The notes beneath the pieces are model-generated. The model was not told the DNA's origin. It saw only the letters and a program-made list of their open reading frames with translations, and did not search any database. Of a DNA stretch of 64,000 bases, positions 34,633 through 43,123 are shown one piece after another. A program made the position numbers and the translations under genes. The stretch is from Dickeya zeae NCPPB 2538 (GTDB lineage Bacteria > Pseudomonadota > Gammaproteobacteria > Enterobacterales > Enterobacteriaceae). The stretch spans positions 1,289,498 to 1,353,497 of the forward strand of contig NZ_CM001977.1 of the NCBI RefSeq assembly GCF_000406165.1. Direction: 5' to 3'. Position 1 is the stretch's first letter, and each line of letters opens with the position of its first letter.

Positions 34633-36222
34633 TTACACTTCATAATCCGGCTGCGGGTCAGTTTCGGGGATAATCAGTACCTTCATGATGCGATGACTTT
34701 CTACCGCCAGTACCCGGAACAGGGTATTGTCGATATGAACTTCATCCCCTTCCTGGGGAATCTTCTGCGCATACTCCATCAACAGACCCGCCAGCGTGTG
34801 GTATTCCCGCTTTTCATCCAGTTGTAACGGGATATACATTTGTAGGTCTTCAACCGGCAGGTAGCCATTGGCGATGAGCGTGCCATCATCGTTTTCCTGA
34901 ATATCGTGGCGGGCGTCCAGCTCTTCCCCTTCCAGCGGCAGATTACCGGCAATGGTTTCCATGACGTCGCTCAGGGTGACAACGCCTTCAATAGACCCAA
35001 ATTCGTCAGCGACAAAGGCGAAATGTGTGTGTGCCTCACGGAATTGTTCCAGCGCCGACAGCAACGATAGTTGTTCCGGAAATACCAGTGGCTGGCGGAT
35101 CAGTGCCCGCAGGTCCAATGCCTGGCCGTTTAATTGCTGGCGTAGCAGGTCTATCACGTGCACCACACCGAGCGGCTCACTGGACACATGGCTGTCGAAC
35201 ATCACCAGCCGTGTGTGTTGGTTTTTCTCCATCAACGCCGGGAAATCGGCGGGATCGCTGTTGATATCTACCTGTTCGATATCATGACGGATGGTCATGA
35301 TACTGCTGACAGAACGTTGCGACATGCCGAGTACGCGCTCGATCATGCGCTGTTCCTGCTGGTTAAACACCGGCTGGCTGGCATTGCTGGTGTTATCCGC
35401 TACCCGTTCGGTGGCGGGTTTGTCGCGCTCCGCGTCGTCATGTTCGCCGCGCAGTAATCGCAGTACCGCCTCGGCGGTGCGTTGGCGCAATGGGGTCGAT
35501 GAAGAGAGAAAACGCCGACGGTTGAACTGTGCCAACTGATTGAGCATTTCGATCATCACTGAGAAACCAATGGCAGCGTAAAGGTAACCTTTTGGAATCA
35601 GGTAACCAAACGCGTCTGCCACCAGGCTGAAACCTATCATCAGCAGAAAACTCAGGCACAGAATCACGATGGTGGGGTGTGCATTGACGAAACGTGTCAG
35701 GGGTTTGCTGGCCAGCAGCATCAGCCCGATGGCGATGGTCACTGCTGCCATCATGATAAGCAGGTGATCTGTCATCCCAACGGCGGTAATCACCGAATCC
35801 AGTGAGAATACGGCATCCAGCACCACTATCTGGGCGACCACCGGCCAGAAGCGCGCCCCTTTACGCTGGGTTTGCTGGGCCTGATCTTTGCCTTCCAGCC
35901 GTTCGTTCAGTTCCATCGTGGCTTTGAACAGCAAAAAGAGGCCGCCTACCAGCATAATCAGGTCGCGTGCGCTAAATGGGTGCCCATGAACGCTAAACAG
36001 TGGGTGAGTCAGCGAGACCAGCCAGGAGATGGAGGACAGCAGCACAAACCGCATCAACAAAGCCAGCAATAATCCGACAACTCGCGCCCGATCGCGTGAT
36101 TTTTCCGGCAATTTCTCCGCCAGGATGGCGATGAAAACCAGGTTATCGATACCCAGAACCAGTTCCAGTACTACCAGGGTAGCCAGACCGGCCCACATTG
36201 TCGGATCAACGATCCATTCCAT
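34633..36222 (-). CDS. yegH: TerC/CBS/CorC-domain inner-membrane protein YegH
   Basis: A 529-residue protein matching E. coli YegH (527). Residues 1-240 are a TerC-family membrane domain (VLELVLGIDNLVFIAI with the conserved acidic pair, VVLDAVFSLDSVITAVGM), about 300-430 two CBS domains (SSIMTIRHDIEQVD, FVADEFGSIEGVVTLSDVMETI), and about 445-525 a CorC/HlyC-type domain (LPVEDLQMYIPLQL, HTLAGLLMEYAQKIPQEGDEV). Metal-ion transport is inferred from the TerC family; function is untested. Position between asmA and the wza leader is the same as in E. coli. Confidence 0.95.
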   Translation of the reverse strand: MEWIVDPTMWAGLATLVVLELVLGIDNLVFIAILAEKLPEKSRDRARVVGLLLALLMRFVLLSSISWLVSLTHPLFSVHGHPFSARDLIMLVGGLFLLFKATMELNERLEGKDQAQQTQRKGARFWPVVAQIVVLDAVFSLDSVITAVGMTDHLLIMMAAVTIAIGLMLLASKPLTRFVNAHPTIVILCLSFLLMIGFSLVADAFGYLIPKGYLYAAIGFSVMIEMLNQLAQFNRRRFLSSSTPLRQRTAEAVLRLLRGEHDDAERDKPATERVADNTSNASQPVFNQQEQRMIERVLGMSQRSVSSIMTIRHDIEQVDINSDPADFPALMEKNQHTRLVMFDSHVSSEPLGVVHVIDLLRQQLNGQALDLRALIRQPLVFPEQLSLLSALEQFREAHTHFAFVADEFGSIEGVVTLSDVMETIAGNLPLEGEELDARHDIQENDDGTLIANGYLPVEDLQMYIPLQLDEKREYHTLAGLLMEYAQKIPQEGDEVHIDNTLFRVLAVESHRIMKVLIIPETDPQPDYEV

Positions 36223-36574
36223 AGGCTGAGTTCACCTTTTCCTTTTCAGATTGCATGTGCATAGCGTATCAGGCGTTGCGTCGCTCAACCATAACGCGAC
36301 CGATCTCGATTGATAGATATCAAATTGCCGGGCAACGATATCCCATCTTCCCCCTGTGAGGGTGATCACAATACTTTCAGCAAGATGGAATGCATTGCAA
36401 CGCATTTTGAGAAACGAGAAAAATAGCCAAAAGGTCAAAAAATAATCTATTTCATTAAAGGTCTGCATTATATGTCGAATGCAGTAAAACGTCGGCAAAA
36501 TAGCGCACTCTGCGGTCTCATCAGGTGTTTTTTAATGTGTTAACAGTATTATTATATGAAAATGAAATATTTAT
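36223..36574. other. intergenic region upstream of yegH and the polysaccharide leader
   Basis: No coding sequence is supported here. From about 36530 to 36790 the DNA is very AT-rich compared with its surroundings, typical of H-NS-bound regulatory DNA before capsule loci. The yegH promoter must lie in the first part but I could not pick it with confidence. Confidence 0.5.
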
Positions 36575-36588
36575 TAAGATGTCTCCTA
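36575..36588 (+). promoter_or_regulatory. candidate RcsAB box
   Basis: TAAGATGTCTCCTA keeps both outer halves of the RcsAB consensus TAAGAATATTCCTA (TAAGA and TCCTA; 10 of 14 positions). It is about 220 bases upstream of a candidate promoter. RcsAB activates the equivalent loci in E. coli and Erwinia; here only the sequence resemblance is seen. Confidence 0.35.
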
Positions 36589-36791
36589 TATATTTATAGC
36601 TTTGTTTTTAAAGGATAAAAATATCTTGTGGCATAAGAGAAATTGCATGGAATGTTAGTATTTTTCCGAAAAAAAACATCAGGGAGATATTTGTCTTGTT
36701 ATAAACAAATATTTTTTACTACTCTCCGGTGTGGCGATATTGACACAACTTTAAAAATATTTAATTCGAAACTTTAGTGTCATTAATGTTT

Positions 36792-36820
36792 TTGCAAGCC
36801 ATTTTTACGAGTCAGTTAAT
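36792..36820 (+). promoter_or_regulatory. candidate promoter of the polysaccharide cluster
   Basis: TTGCAA (36792-36797), 17 bases, GTTAAT (36815-36820). Its start would be about 65 bases before the ops element, a usual distance. Each hexamer matches consensus at four of six positions. Confidence 0.4.
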
Positions 36821-36867
36821 GACGAGTCACAGCAATAGCTGGGCAAGTCTGGAACAACATCGAGACA

Positions 36868-36903
36868 GCGAGTTGGTAGCTACAAGCCAAGGGCGGTAGC
36901 GTA
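36868..36903 (+). promoter_or_regulatory. JUMPstart with ops element (RfaH recruitment)
   Basis: GTTGGTAGCTACAAGCCAAG leads into GGCGGTAGCGT (36892-36902), the ops core. The whole block closely matches enterobacterial JUMPstart sequences before capsule, LPS and colanic acid loci. The known consequence is pausing of RNA polymerase and RfaH recruitment, allowing transcription of a long operon. Here the first gene, wza, is almost 780 bases downstream, an unusually long leader. Confidence 0.92.
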
Positions 36904-37060
36904 CCTGAAGCGCTCTCCCGCAAGCGTACGCTGGTGTTTCAGAACATGCCCTCCATGACGTTGAAACCGTTCAGCTGCCGGATTACCGGTTAGCGATGAG
37001 CGAAACGGCGACAAGGTCGATGGGTCCACCGTGAATCCCGACGTGTGGGCTGCCTGTTAC

Positions 37061-37155
37061 TCACTTGACTGAAAGGCGATGGCGTAAGCATGTTTACCCT
37101 GACACGAAAACCTATACCGCTGGCACAACCAGCGACATTTCCCCTGACCGGCGCA
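37061..37155 (+). pseudogene. decayed duplicate of the wza start region
   Basis: Bases 37061-37092 (TCACTTGACTGAAAGGCGAT then GGCGTAAGCATG) match 37650-37682 at the real wza start, about 23 of the first 27 positions identical. The encoded MFTLTRKPIPLAQPATF echoes the Wza start MLKPTLKVIPLMLSATF, and CTATACCGCTG / TTATACCGCTG also align. Similarity fades after about 25 codons; there is no lipobox Cys and the frame continues to 37467 into repeats without likeness to Wza. Both copies contain ATG-GCR-TAA, a two-codon mini-ORF, just before the main ATG. I read it as a remnant of a partial duplication in the leader; it has no good ribosome-binding site for a protein. Confidence 0.5.
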
Positions 37156-37220
37156 CTATTCGCGTCCGCGTCGCCTTGTTCTGCCCACAGCGATGTAACC
37201 GCGCGGCCTGATGAAACGGC

Positions 37221-37310
37221 TTGTTTTCAGTTGATTCGTTTTCAATCGGCTCGTTTTCAGTCGACTCGTTTTCAGTCGACTGGCTCGCAGCTGGTGTGTG
37301 TTCAACCGGC
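37221..37310 (+). repeat. 15-bp tandem repeat in the wza leader
   Basis: Four clear units of the form TCGTTTTCAGTCGAC at 37221-37235, 37236-37250, 37251-37265 and 37266-37280 (the last two identical), followed by two degenerate units to 37310. The 15-base period keeps any frame open: RFQST-like on the plus strand, ESTEN-like on the minus strand. I do not treat either as a gene. The rest of the leader, 37311-37679, holds a GCTTCGGG/CCCGAAGC stem at 37598-37616 and a small stem GAGCA/TGCTC (37627-37640) followed by TTTTGTTT that could act as an attenuator. Confidence 0.8.
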
Positions 37311-37679
37311 TGCTGCCCGCGCTTTCCCTCACTTTTCATCAAATACGATTTTCAAACACAATGTTCGGATAACAACGCCGCGTTATGCCGCCGTTTTATC
37401 CATCACGTCTCCCACGCCGGGAGCATCGTGGGTTGCTGTGCCCGACATCCAGCGGCTGATCCGCTGACATCACCGTTTTGCTTTCTTTTTGAGCGCGTTG
37501 CGATGGCGACGGCGGCTCTGGCTATAAGAATTTGACGTTGGAACAGGAGCGAAAACACATCTCATCAACGCATTACCGATCAACGCATGAGCGAAAGGCT
37601 TCGGGTTGCCCGAAGCAGGATCGGTCGAGCAATGCTGCTCTTTTGTTTCTCACTTTACTAAAAAGCGATGGCATAAAGG

Positions 37680-38816
37680 ATGTTAAAACCAACACTGAAA
37701 GTTATACCGCTGATGTTGTCGGCGACATTCCTGGCGGGTTGTACGCTGGTGCCAGGCACACACCTTTCTACCAGTGGAAAAGAGGTCATAGAACAGCCGG
37801 ATGATGATTTCAATATCAATAAGCTGGTCAATATTTACCCTATCACCCCATTGCTGATAGATAAAATGCGCCTGCGGCCGGCGATTGCCCAGAATAACCC
37901 GTCGCTGGAGGAGGAACTGAAACGCTACGAATACCGTATTGGTATTGGCGACGTACTGATGGTGACCGTGTGGGATCACCCGGAATTGACAACACCGGCA
38001 GGGACTTACCGCACGGCCGCTGACACCGGTAACTGGGTTCACGCCGACGGCACCATTTTTTATCCCTATATCGGCAAGATGCGCGTCGTGGACAAAACAC
38101 TGACTGAAGTGCGCGATGAAATCATGCGCCGTCTGGCGCAATACATCGAGTCACCACAGGTAGAGGTCAGCGTGGCTGCATTCCGCTCACAAAAAGCCTA
38201 TGTGACTGGGGAAGTGGTGCGCTCGGGGCAACAGCCTATTACCAACGTACCGCTGACGATTCTGGATGCCATTAACAATGCCGGCGGGCTGAGCGAGTTT
38301 GCTGACTGGCGCAACCTGGTGCTGACGCATAACGGCAAAGATGAGCGGATTTCCCTACAGGCGCTGATGCAAAACGGGGATTTGTCCCAGAACCGCTTGT
38401 TGTACCCCGGCGACATTCTGTTTGTACCCCGTAACGATGACCTGAAAGTCTTCGTGATGGGGGAAGTGAACAAACAGTCCACCCTGAAGATGGACCGCAG
38501 CGGCATGACGCTGACCGAAGCGCTGGGTAGCGCAGAAGGGATAAATCAACTGGTGGCCGATGCGACCGGCATATTTGTCATCCGTCCGCTACGCGGTACG
38601 CAAGGGCCAAAACTGGCCAACATTTATCAGCTCAACACCAAAGACGCCACCGCACTGGTGATGGGATCCGAATTCCCGTTGCAACCCTATGACGTGGTGT
38701 ATGTCACCTCAGCGCCGGTCGCACGCTGGAACCGCCTGATTTCACAACTGGTACCGACCATCAGTGGGTTTAATGACCTGAGTGAAGGCAGTCTGCGCGT
38801 TCGTACCTGGCCGTAA
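37680..38816 (+). CDS. wza: outer-membrane polysaccharide export lipoprotein Wza
   Basis: Forms the octameric outer-membrane channel that exports capsule or exopolysaccharide. The 378-residue protein matches E. coli Wza (379). The signal peptide ends in the lipobox LAGC with Cys21; then the PES motif region VTVWDHPELTTPAGTYR (about 95-115), two SLBB-type repeats, and the C-terminal amphipathic helix region (RWNRLISQLVPTISGF). The final residues (RVRTWP) differ from E. coli. Only AAAGG directly adjacent to the ATG could serve as a ribosome-binding site; a two-codon ORF (ATG GCA TAA, 37668-37676) ends three bases before it, so translational coupling is possible. First gene of the cluster. Confidence 0.97.
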   Translation: MLKPTLKVIPLMLSATFLAGCTLVPGTHLSTSGKEVIEQPDDDFNINKLVNIYPITPLLIDKMRLRPAIAQNNPSLEEELKRYEYRIGIGDVLMVTVWDHPELTTPAGTYRTAADTGNWVHADGTIFYPYIGKMRVVDKTLTEVRDEIMRRLAQYIESPQVEVSVAAFRSQKAYVTGEVVRSGQQPITNVPLTILDAINNAGGLSEFADWRNLVLTHNGKDERISLQALMQNGDLSQNRLLYPGDILFVPRNDDLKVFVMGEVNKQSTLKMDRSGMTLTEALGSAEGINQLVADATGIFVIRPLRGTQGPKLANIYQLNTKDATALVMGSEFPLQPYDVVYVTSAPVARWNRLISQLVPTISGFNDLSEGSLRVRTWP

Positions 38817-38834
38817 TTACCGAGGGAGGTGTTG

Positions 38835-39269
38835 ATGTTTAACCGTATTTTGGTCATTTGCGAGGGCAATATCTGCCGTTCACCCACCGGCGAGCGTTTA
38901 CTCCAACAGGCCTTGCCAGAGAAAACAGTCGCATCGGCTGGCTGGCGGGCGATGGAGGGGAAACCGGCCGATGAAACGGCCAGCCTGGTCGCCGCTGAAC
39001 ACGGTGTGTCGCTAGGCGGACATGTTGCGCGTCAGTTGACCTCGTCGCTGTGTCGGCATTACGACCTGATTCTGGTGATGGAAAAGGCGCACATTGATGC
39101 CGTGTGCCGTTTTGCCCCAGAAGTCAGAGGGAAAACGTTGTTGTTCGGGCACTGGTTTAACCAGCAGGAGATCACCGACCCGTACCGCAAGAGCCGGGAA
39201 GCCTTTGAATTTGTGTATACCCAACTTGAACAATCTGCCCGCAAATGGGCGCAGGCGCTGAGCCGTTAA
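38835..39269 (+). CDS. wzb: low-molecular-weight protein-tyrosine phosphatase Wzb
   Basis: Dephosphorylates the Wzc kinase to allow cycling during polysaccharide export. ATG 38835, six bases after GGGAGG, gives 144 residues starting MFNRILVICEGNICRSPTG; GTG/TTG codons further upstream are less likely. The P-loop C-x5-R-S motif has Cys9 and Arg15 and the acid loop is DPYRKS. E. coli Wzb has CVGNICRS; here the second position is Glu. Located between wza and wzc with 18- and 16-base gaps. Confidence 0.96.
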   Translation: MFNRILVICEGNICRSPTGERLLQQALPEKTVASAGWRAMEGKPADETASLVAAEHGVSLGGHVARQLTSSLCRHYDLILVMEKAHIDAVCRFAPEVRGKTLLFGHWFNQQEITDPYRKSREAFEFVYTQLEQSARKWAQALSR

Positions 39270-39285
39270 CCAGTCAGGGATTACG

Positions 39286-41457
39286 ATGTCAGAGAGAATT
39301 GCCGTGAAAACAGCTGAAGCGGACAAGGCGGATGAAATTGACCTAGGGCGTTTACTGGGCACAGTGCTGGATCACCGCTGGCTCATTATCAGTATCACCA
39401 CCATTTTTACCATGCTGGGTATTCTGTATGCGCTGTTGGCAACCCCGGTGTATCAGGCGGATGCGATGGTGCAGGTCGAACAGAACGTCAGCGATTCGCT
39501 CATGAGCGATATTTCCAAAGTGTTGCCGGATACCAAACCGCAATCCGCGCCGGAAGTCGAGTTGCTCCGCTCCCGGATGGTGGTCGGTAAAACTGTACAG
39601 GATTTGGGGCTGGATACCGATGTGGAGCAGCAGTATTTCCCGCTGTTCGGCAAAGGCCTCGCCCGCCTGAAAGATGAAGAACCAGCCCGACTTGTTGTGT
39701 CCCGCTTGTCGGTACCGGACAGCTGGCTGGATGAAAAAATGACGCTGGCTATCGGGGAGAACGGCACTTATCGCTTTAGCGCCGGTAAGGATGCGGATTT
39801 TACCGGCCACATCGGGCAAGTCGCCTCTCAGCATGGCTTTAGTCTGCTGGTAAGCAGTACCGATGCGGCACCGGGAACGGTGTTTACCGTCAGGAAAAAA
39901 AATACGCTGACGGCTATCAATGACATTCTGGCGGAATTGTCAGTGGCGGATAAAGGGAAGGATACCGGCGTATTGCAGTTAACGCTGGAAGGCAGCGACC
40001 CTGCACTGGTGAAGAAGACGCTGACCAGTATCAGCGATAACTACCTGCAACAGAATGTGGACCGCAAGTCAGAAGAGGCGGCCAGAAGCCTGGCATTTTT
40101 GAAGGAACAGTTGCCGCTGGTGCGGGCATCGCTGGAAACAGCGGAAGACAAACTCAATAAGTACCGTCAGCAGAAAGACTCGGTGGATTTGTCGCTGGAA
40201 GCCAAGTCAGTGCTGGATACCATCGTGGATGTCGAGTCTCAGCTCAATCAGTTGACGTTCCGCGAAGCGGAAATCTCCAAATTGTATACCCGTGAGCATC
40301 CGGCTTATCGGGCGTTGCTGGAAAAACGCACCACATTGGAAAAGGAGCGGGACAGCCTGAATCGGCGCGTTAGCAGCATGCCGAAAACCCAACAGGAAAT
40401 TGTCCGCCTGACGCGGGATGTGAATGTCGGGCAGGAAGTGTATGTCCAGTTGATGAATAAGCAACAGGAGCTGAGCATCAATAAAGCCAGCACCGTCGGT
40501 AACGTGCGCATTATTGATCCCGCTGTCGTGCAGCTAAAACCGGTGAAACCCAAGAAAACGCTGGTGATTGTGCTGGCAGCGATGCTGGGCGGTGTGGCGG
40601 CGATCGGGTTTGTGTTGTTGAAAACACTGCTGCATCGCGGGATTGAAAGCCCAGAGCAACTCGAAGAACTTGGCATCAATGTATACGCCAGTGTGCCGTT
40701 GTCGGAGTGGCAACAGAAGAAAGATCGGGAATTCGCTGGCAAGAATCGCAAACGCAATGCTCGCTCTGATTCGCTGTTGGCAGTGGGTAATCCGGCCGAT
40801 CTGGCGATTGAAGCGATTCGTAGTCTGCGCACTAGCCTGCACTTCGCCATGATGGAAGCGAAAAACAATGTGCTGATGATTTCAGGTGCCAGCCCGGGGA
40901 TCGGTAAATCCTTTATTAGTGCCAATCTGGGGGCGGTGATCGCTCAGGCGGGACAGCGGGTGTTGATCGTCGACTGCGACATGCGCAAAGGGTATGCCCA
41001 CCACCTGTTGGGGGCGACGCCTGAACGTGGGTTGTCGGATATCTTGTCCGGGCAGATCGAAGCGCAGCAGGCGCTGCGTACCACGGTGGTGGAGAACCTG
41101 TTTTTTATTCCGCGCGGTCAGATTCCGCCGAATCCCTCTGAACTGCTGATGCACAGTCACTTTACCGACTTCATCAACTGGGCAACCGGGCAATTCGACA
41201 TTGTGCTGTTAGATACACCGCCCATTCTGGCGGTGACCGACGCGGCGATTATCAGCCGACAGGCAGGGACCTCGCTGCTGGTAGCGCGTTTTGAAACGAA
41301 TACGCCAAAAGAAGTGGAAATCAGTATCCGGCGTTTTGAGCAGAATGGGGCGCCAATCAAGGGGGTTATCCTGAATGCGGTTATCCGTCGGGCATTAAGT
41401 TATTACAGTTATGGTTATGATTCTTATCAATATTCCTATGGTTCGGATAAAAAGTAG
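39286..41457 (+). CDS. wzc: polysaccharide co-polymerase and tyrosine autokinase Wzc
   Basis: Inner-membrane protein that controls chain length and export with Wza and autophosphorylates on tyrosines. The 723 residues begin with a Wzz-type domain flanked by helices at about 33-53 and 425-445, with a long periplasmic coiled region between. The cytoplasmic BY-kinase domain has Walker A SGASPGIGKSF (about 531-541), Walker A' VLIVDCDMRKG and Walker B VLLDTPP. A C-terminal Tyr cluster (SYYSYGYDSYQYSYG, about 705-719) is the autophosphorylation tail. E. coli Wzc has 720 residues. A hairpin follows the gene. Confidence 0.97.
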   Translation: MSERIAVKTAEADKADEIDLGRLLGTVLDHRWLIISITTIFTMLGILYALLATPVYQADAMVQVEQNVSDSLMSDISKVLPDTKPQSAPEVELLRSRMVVGKTVQDLGLDTDVEQQYFPLFGKGLARLKDEEPARLVVSRLSVPDSWLDEKMTLAIGENGTYRFSAGKDADFTGHIGQVASQHGFSLLVSSTDAAPGTVFTVRKKNTLTAINDILAELSVADKGKDTGVLQLTLEGSDPALVKKTLTSISDNYLQQNVDRKSEEAARSLAFLKEQLPLVRASLETAEDKLNKYRQQKDSVDLSLEAKSVLDTIVDVESQLNQLTFREAEISKLYTREHPAYRALLEKRTTLEKERDSLNRRVSSMPKTQQEIVRLTRDVNVGQEVYVQLMNKQQELSINKASTVGNVRIIDPAVVQLKPVKPKKTLVIVLAAMLGGVAAIGFVLLKTLLHRGIESPEQLEELGINVYASVPLSEWQQKKDREFAGKNRKRNARSDSLLAVGNPADLAIEAIRSLRTSLHFAMMEAKNNVLMISGASPGIGKSFISANLGAVIAQAGQRVLIVDCDMRKGYAHHLLGATPERGLSDILSGQIEAQQALRTTVVENLFFIPRGQIPPNPSELLMHSHFTDFINWATGQFDIVLLDTPPILAVTDAAIISRQAGTSLLVARFETNTPKEVEISIRRFEQNGAPIKGVILNAVIRRALSYYSYGYDSYQYSYGSDKK

Positions 41458-41468
41458 TCAGGTGCGTG

Positions 41469-41493
41469 CATCAGGATGACCTATGCCCTGATG
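41469..41493 (+). terminator. stem-loop downstream of wzc, possible attenuator
   Basis: CATCAGG (41469-41475) pairs with CCTGATG (41487-41493), 12 bases after the wzc stop, without a T tract. A second small stem CTGACG/CGTCAG is at 41568-41582. In related capsule loci a partial terminator after wzc separates export genes from sugar genes; the same is possible here. Confidence 0.35.
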
Positions 41494-41651
41494 ACACACC
41501 GAAAGTGTCGAAAGCACCGAAAAAAGAGAGAGAAGTGGCAGGGATGCGGCGCTGTCTGCGGTTCCTCTGACGTTGCGTCAGGGACAGGGGGAACGAGGGC
41601 GGCCATCAGGAATTAGGGCGGGTATAAACGATTAGAATAAGGACAGCCAAC

Positions 41652-42806
41652 ATGAAAATTATGATTATCAATACCTTATATCATCCTTATAAAGTAGGTG
41701 GCGCGGAGGTTTCCGTCCAGTTACTGGCTGAAGCACTGGTGCGGCACGGCCATCAGGTACGGGTGCTGTGCCTGACGCCTGACCCACAGCGCAGTGAGCA
41801 GAGAGTTAATGGCGTAGAGGTGTGCTATCTGCCTTTGGCTAACCATTACTGGCCGTTCGACGGGCAACCTCGTTCTTTCGTTCAGAAGATACGCTGGCAC
41901 CTGAAAGACTACTACAACCGCGATATGCGTAGGACGGTCATGCGTGAAATTCAGGCGTTTTTGCCCGATATCGTTCACACCAACAATATTGCCGGATTTT
42001 CGGTGTCGGCCTGGTCAGCGGCGAGAGCCTGCGGGGTGAAAATTCTGCACACTAGCCGGGATTATTACCTGTTTCACCACAATGCCACCCTGTTTTCCGA
42101 AGGGCGGAATCAGGATCCTGATGCGCCAGCTATTCGTCTGCTGTCAGTCATGAAAAGACGGTTGAGTCGTCAGGTCGATGGTTATGTCGGCATCAGCCAG
42201 TTTATTAGCGAGATGCATCGTCAAGCCGGTTTTTTCCCTCATGCTCACCATGCCTTTATTTATAACACGGTACCGGCAGTCAGAAGCGGTGGCGGAAGTC
42301 AGGAGAGCACCGCGCAAGCGGACGTCAGGCGAATCGGCTTTATCGGCAAACTGTCAGCGGAGAAAGGGTTTGATGATTTTTGCGCGCTGGCCCGGCATTA
42401 CCATCATCGACCCGGCTATGCCTTTTATGCCGCAGGCCGTATCACTCAGGATAACCCACTGGTGGAAGAGGCCCGTCAGTGTGGTGTGACATTGTTGGGC
42501 TTCGTCAGTCTCGAAAACTTCATGCAACAGGTGGATGTGGTGGTGTTGCCGGTGAAATGGCACGAACCGTTCGGTCGGGTAGTGGTGGAAAGCATATTCC
42601 ACGGAAAGGTGGTCCTGACCAACCGGATGGGGGCGGTTGGCGAACTGGCCGCTATGCTGCCGAACATCTATTTCATGGAGGAGACCCAGATGGATGATGT
42701 GGTGAAACATGTCGAGCCGCTTTGCCCTGACATGCTGGCACATTTCACACCCAGCCGGGTCGCGCGGGAATATGAACAGGCTTACCGCAATGTACTGGGT
42801 GCCTGA
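41652..42806 (+). CDS. GT4-family glycosyltransferase (first of a tandem pair)
   Basis: A 384-residue cytoplasmic or membrane-associated glycosyltransferase with the GT-B fold. N-terminal NTLYHPYKVGGAEVSVQ is the acceptor-domain Gly-rich loop; RIGFIGKLSAEKGFDDF starts the donor domain; HEPFGRVVVESIFHGKVVLTN is the EX7E-type nucleotide-sugar motif of GT4 enzymes. It is clearly paralogous to the gene at 43104, with most residues shared in these blocks. Donor and linkage cannot be told; mannose or glucose are plausible given the cluster. First gene after the wzc stem-loop. Confidence 0.85.
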   Translation: MKIMIINTLYHPYKVGGAEVSVQLLAEALVRHGHQVRVLCLTPDPQRSEQRVNGVEVCYLPLANHYWPFDGQPRSFVQKIRWHLKDYYNRDMRRTVMREIQAFLPDIVHTNNIAGFSVSAWSAARACGVKILHTSRDYYLFHHNATLFSEGRNQDPDAPAIRLLSVMKRRLSRQVDGYVGISQFISEMHRQAGFFPHAHHAFIYNTVPAVRSGGGSQESTAQADVRRIGFIGKLSAEKGFDDFCALARHYHHRPGYAFYAAGRITQDNPLVEEARQCGVTLLGFVSLENFMQQVDVVVLPVKWHEPFGRVVVESIFHGKVVLTNRMGAVGELAAMLPNIYFMEETQMDDVVKHVEPLCPDMLAHFTPSRVAREYEQAYRNVLGA

Positions 42807-42970
42807 GATACCCATCCCATTTATCAGTATGTTTCACGTGGGCTGAGTTAATCCGCGTGTCTTGTCAGCGTGTATTGATTGACAGAGGCTGTTTCACTTT
42901 TGCCTATGAAATGATGAATAAAGAAAACGCATAACGTTGCACTGGCTGTCATGGTGCTGCAATCAAGAAT

Positions 42971-43123
42971 GTGGTCTTTAACGCATGGCTTTATTTGCTC
43001 TGGGTTAGTTTGGCTATCAGTTTGATTCTTAACACCATTTATTTAACACGGAGAAGGCGCTCATCGTCTGTGCCGACTCTGTATTTGCCAGGGGCAATGC
43101 ACTATGCGAATTCTGATTATTAA
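42971..43123 (+). CDS. possible 50-residue single-helix membrane protein
   Basis: In the 297-base gap between the paired transferase genes a frame beginning with GTG 42971 encodes about 50 residues: a hydrophobic segment (NAWLYLLWVSLAISLILNTI) followed by RRRR, the pattern of a small inner-membrane protein with its C-terminus inside. It ends in TAA inside the next gene, overlapping it by 20 bases. There is no clear ribosome-binding site, and the GTG start is a guess. It could be a remnant of a lost membrane gene or chance. Nothing else is seen in 42807-43103. Confidence 0.25.
   Translation: MVFNAWLYLLWVSLAISLILNTIYLTRRRRSSSVPTLYLPGAMHYANSDY

Noticed and set aside
36223..36891. tRNA or known small-RNA gene in the AT-rich leader
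   Set aside because: No cloverleaf, terminator-tailed stem or recognised sRNA sequence was found.
37112..37342. Minus-strand frame with ESTEN repeats in the wza leader
   Set aside because: Open only because of the 15-bp repeat; no ribosome-binding site or family, so treated as the repeat itself.
37532..37804. 90-codon plus-strand frame overlapping the wza start
   Set aside because: It runs into wza in another frame, lacks a ribosome-binding site and has no similarity I recognise.
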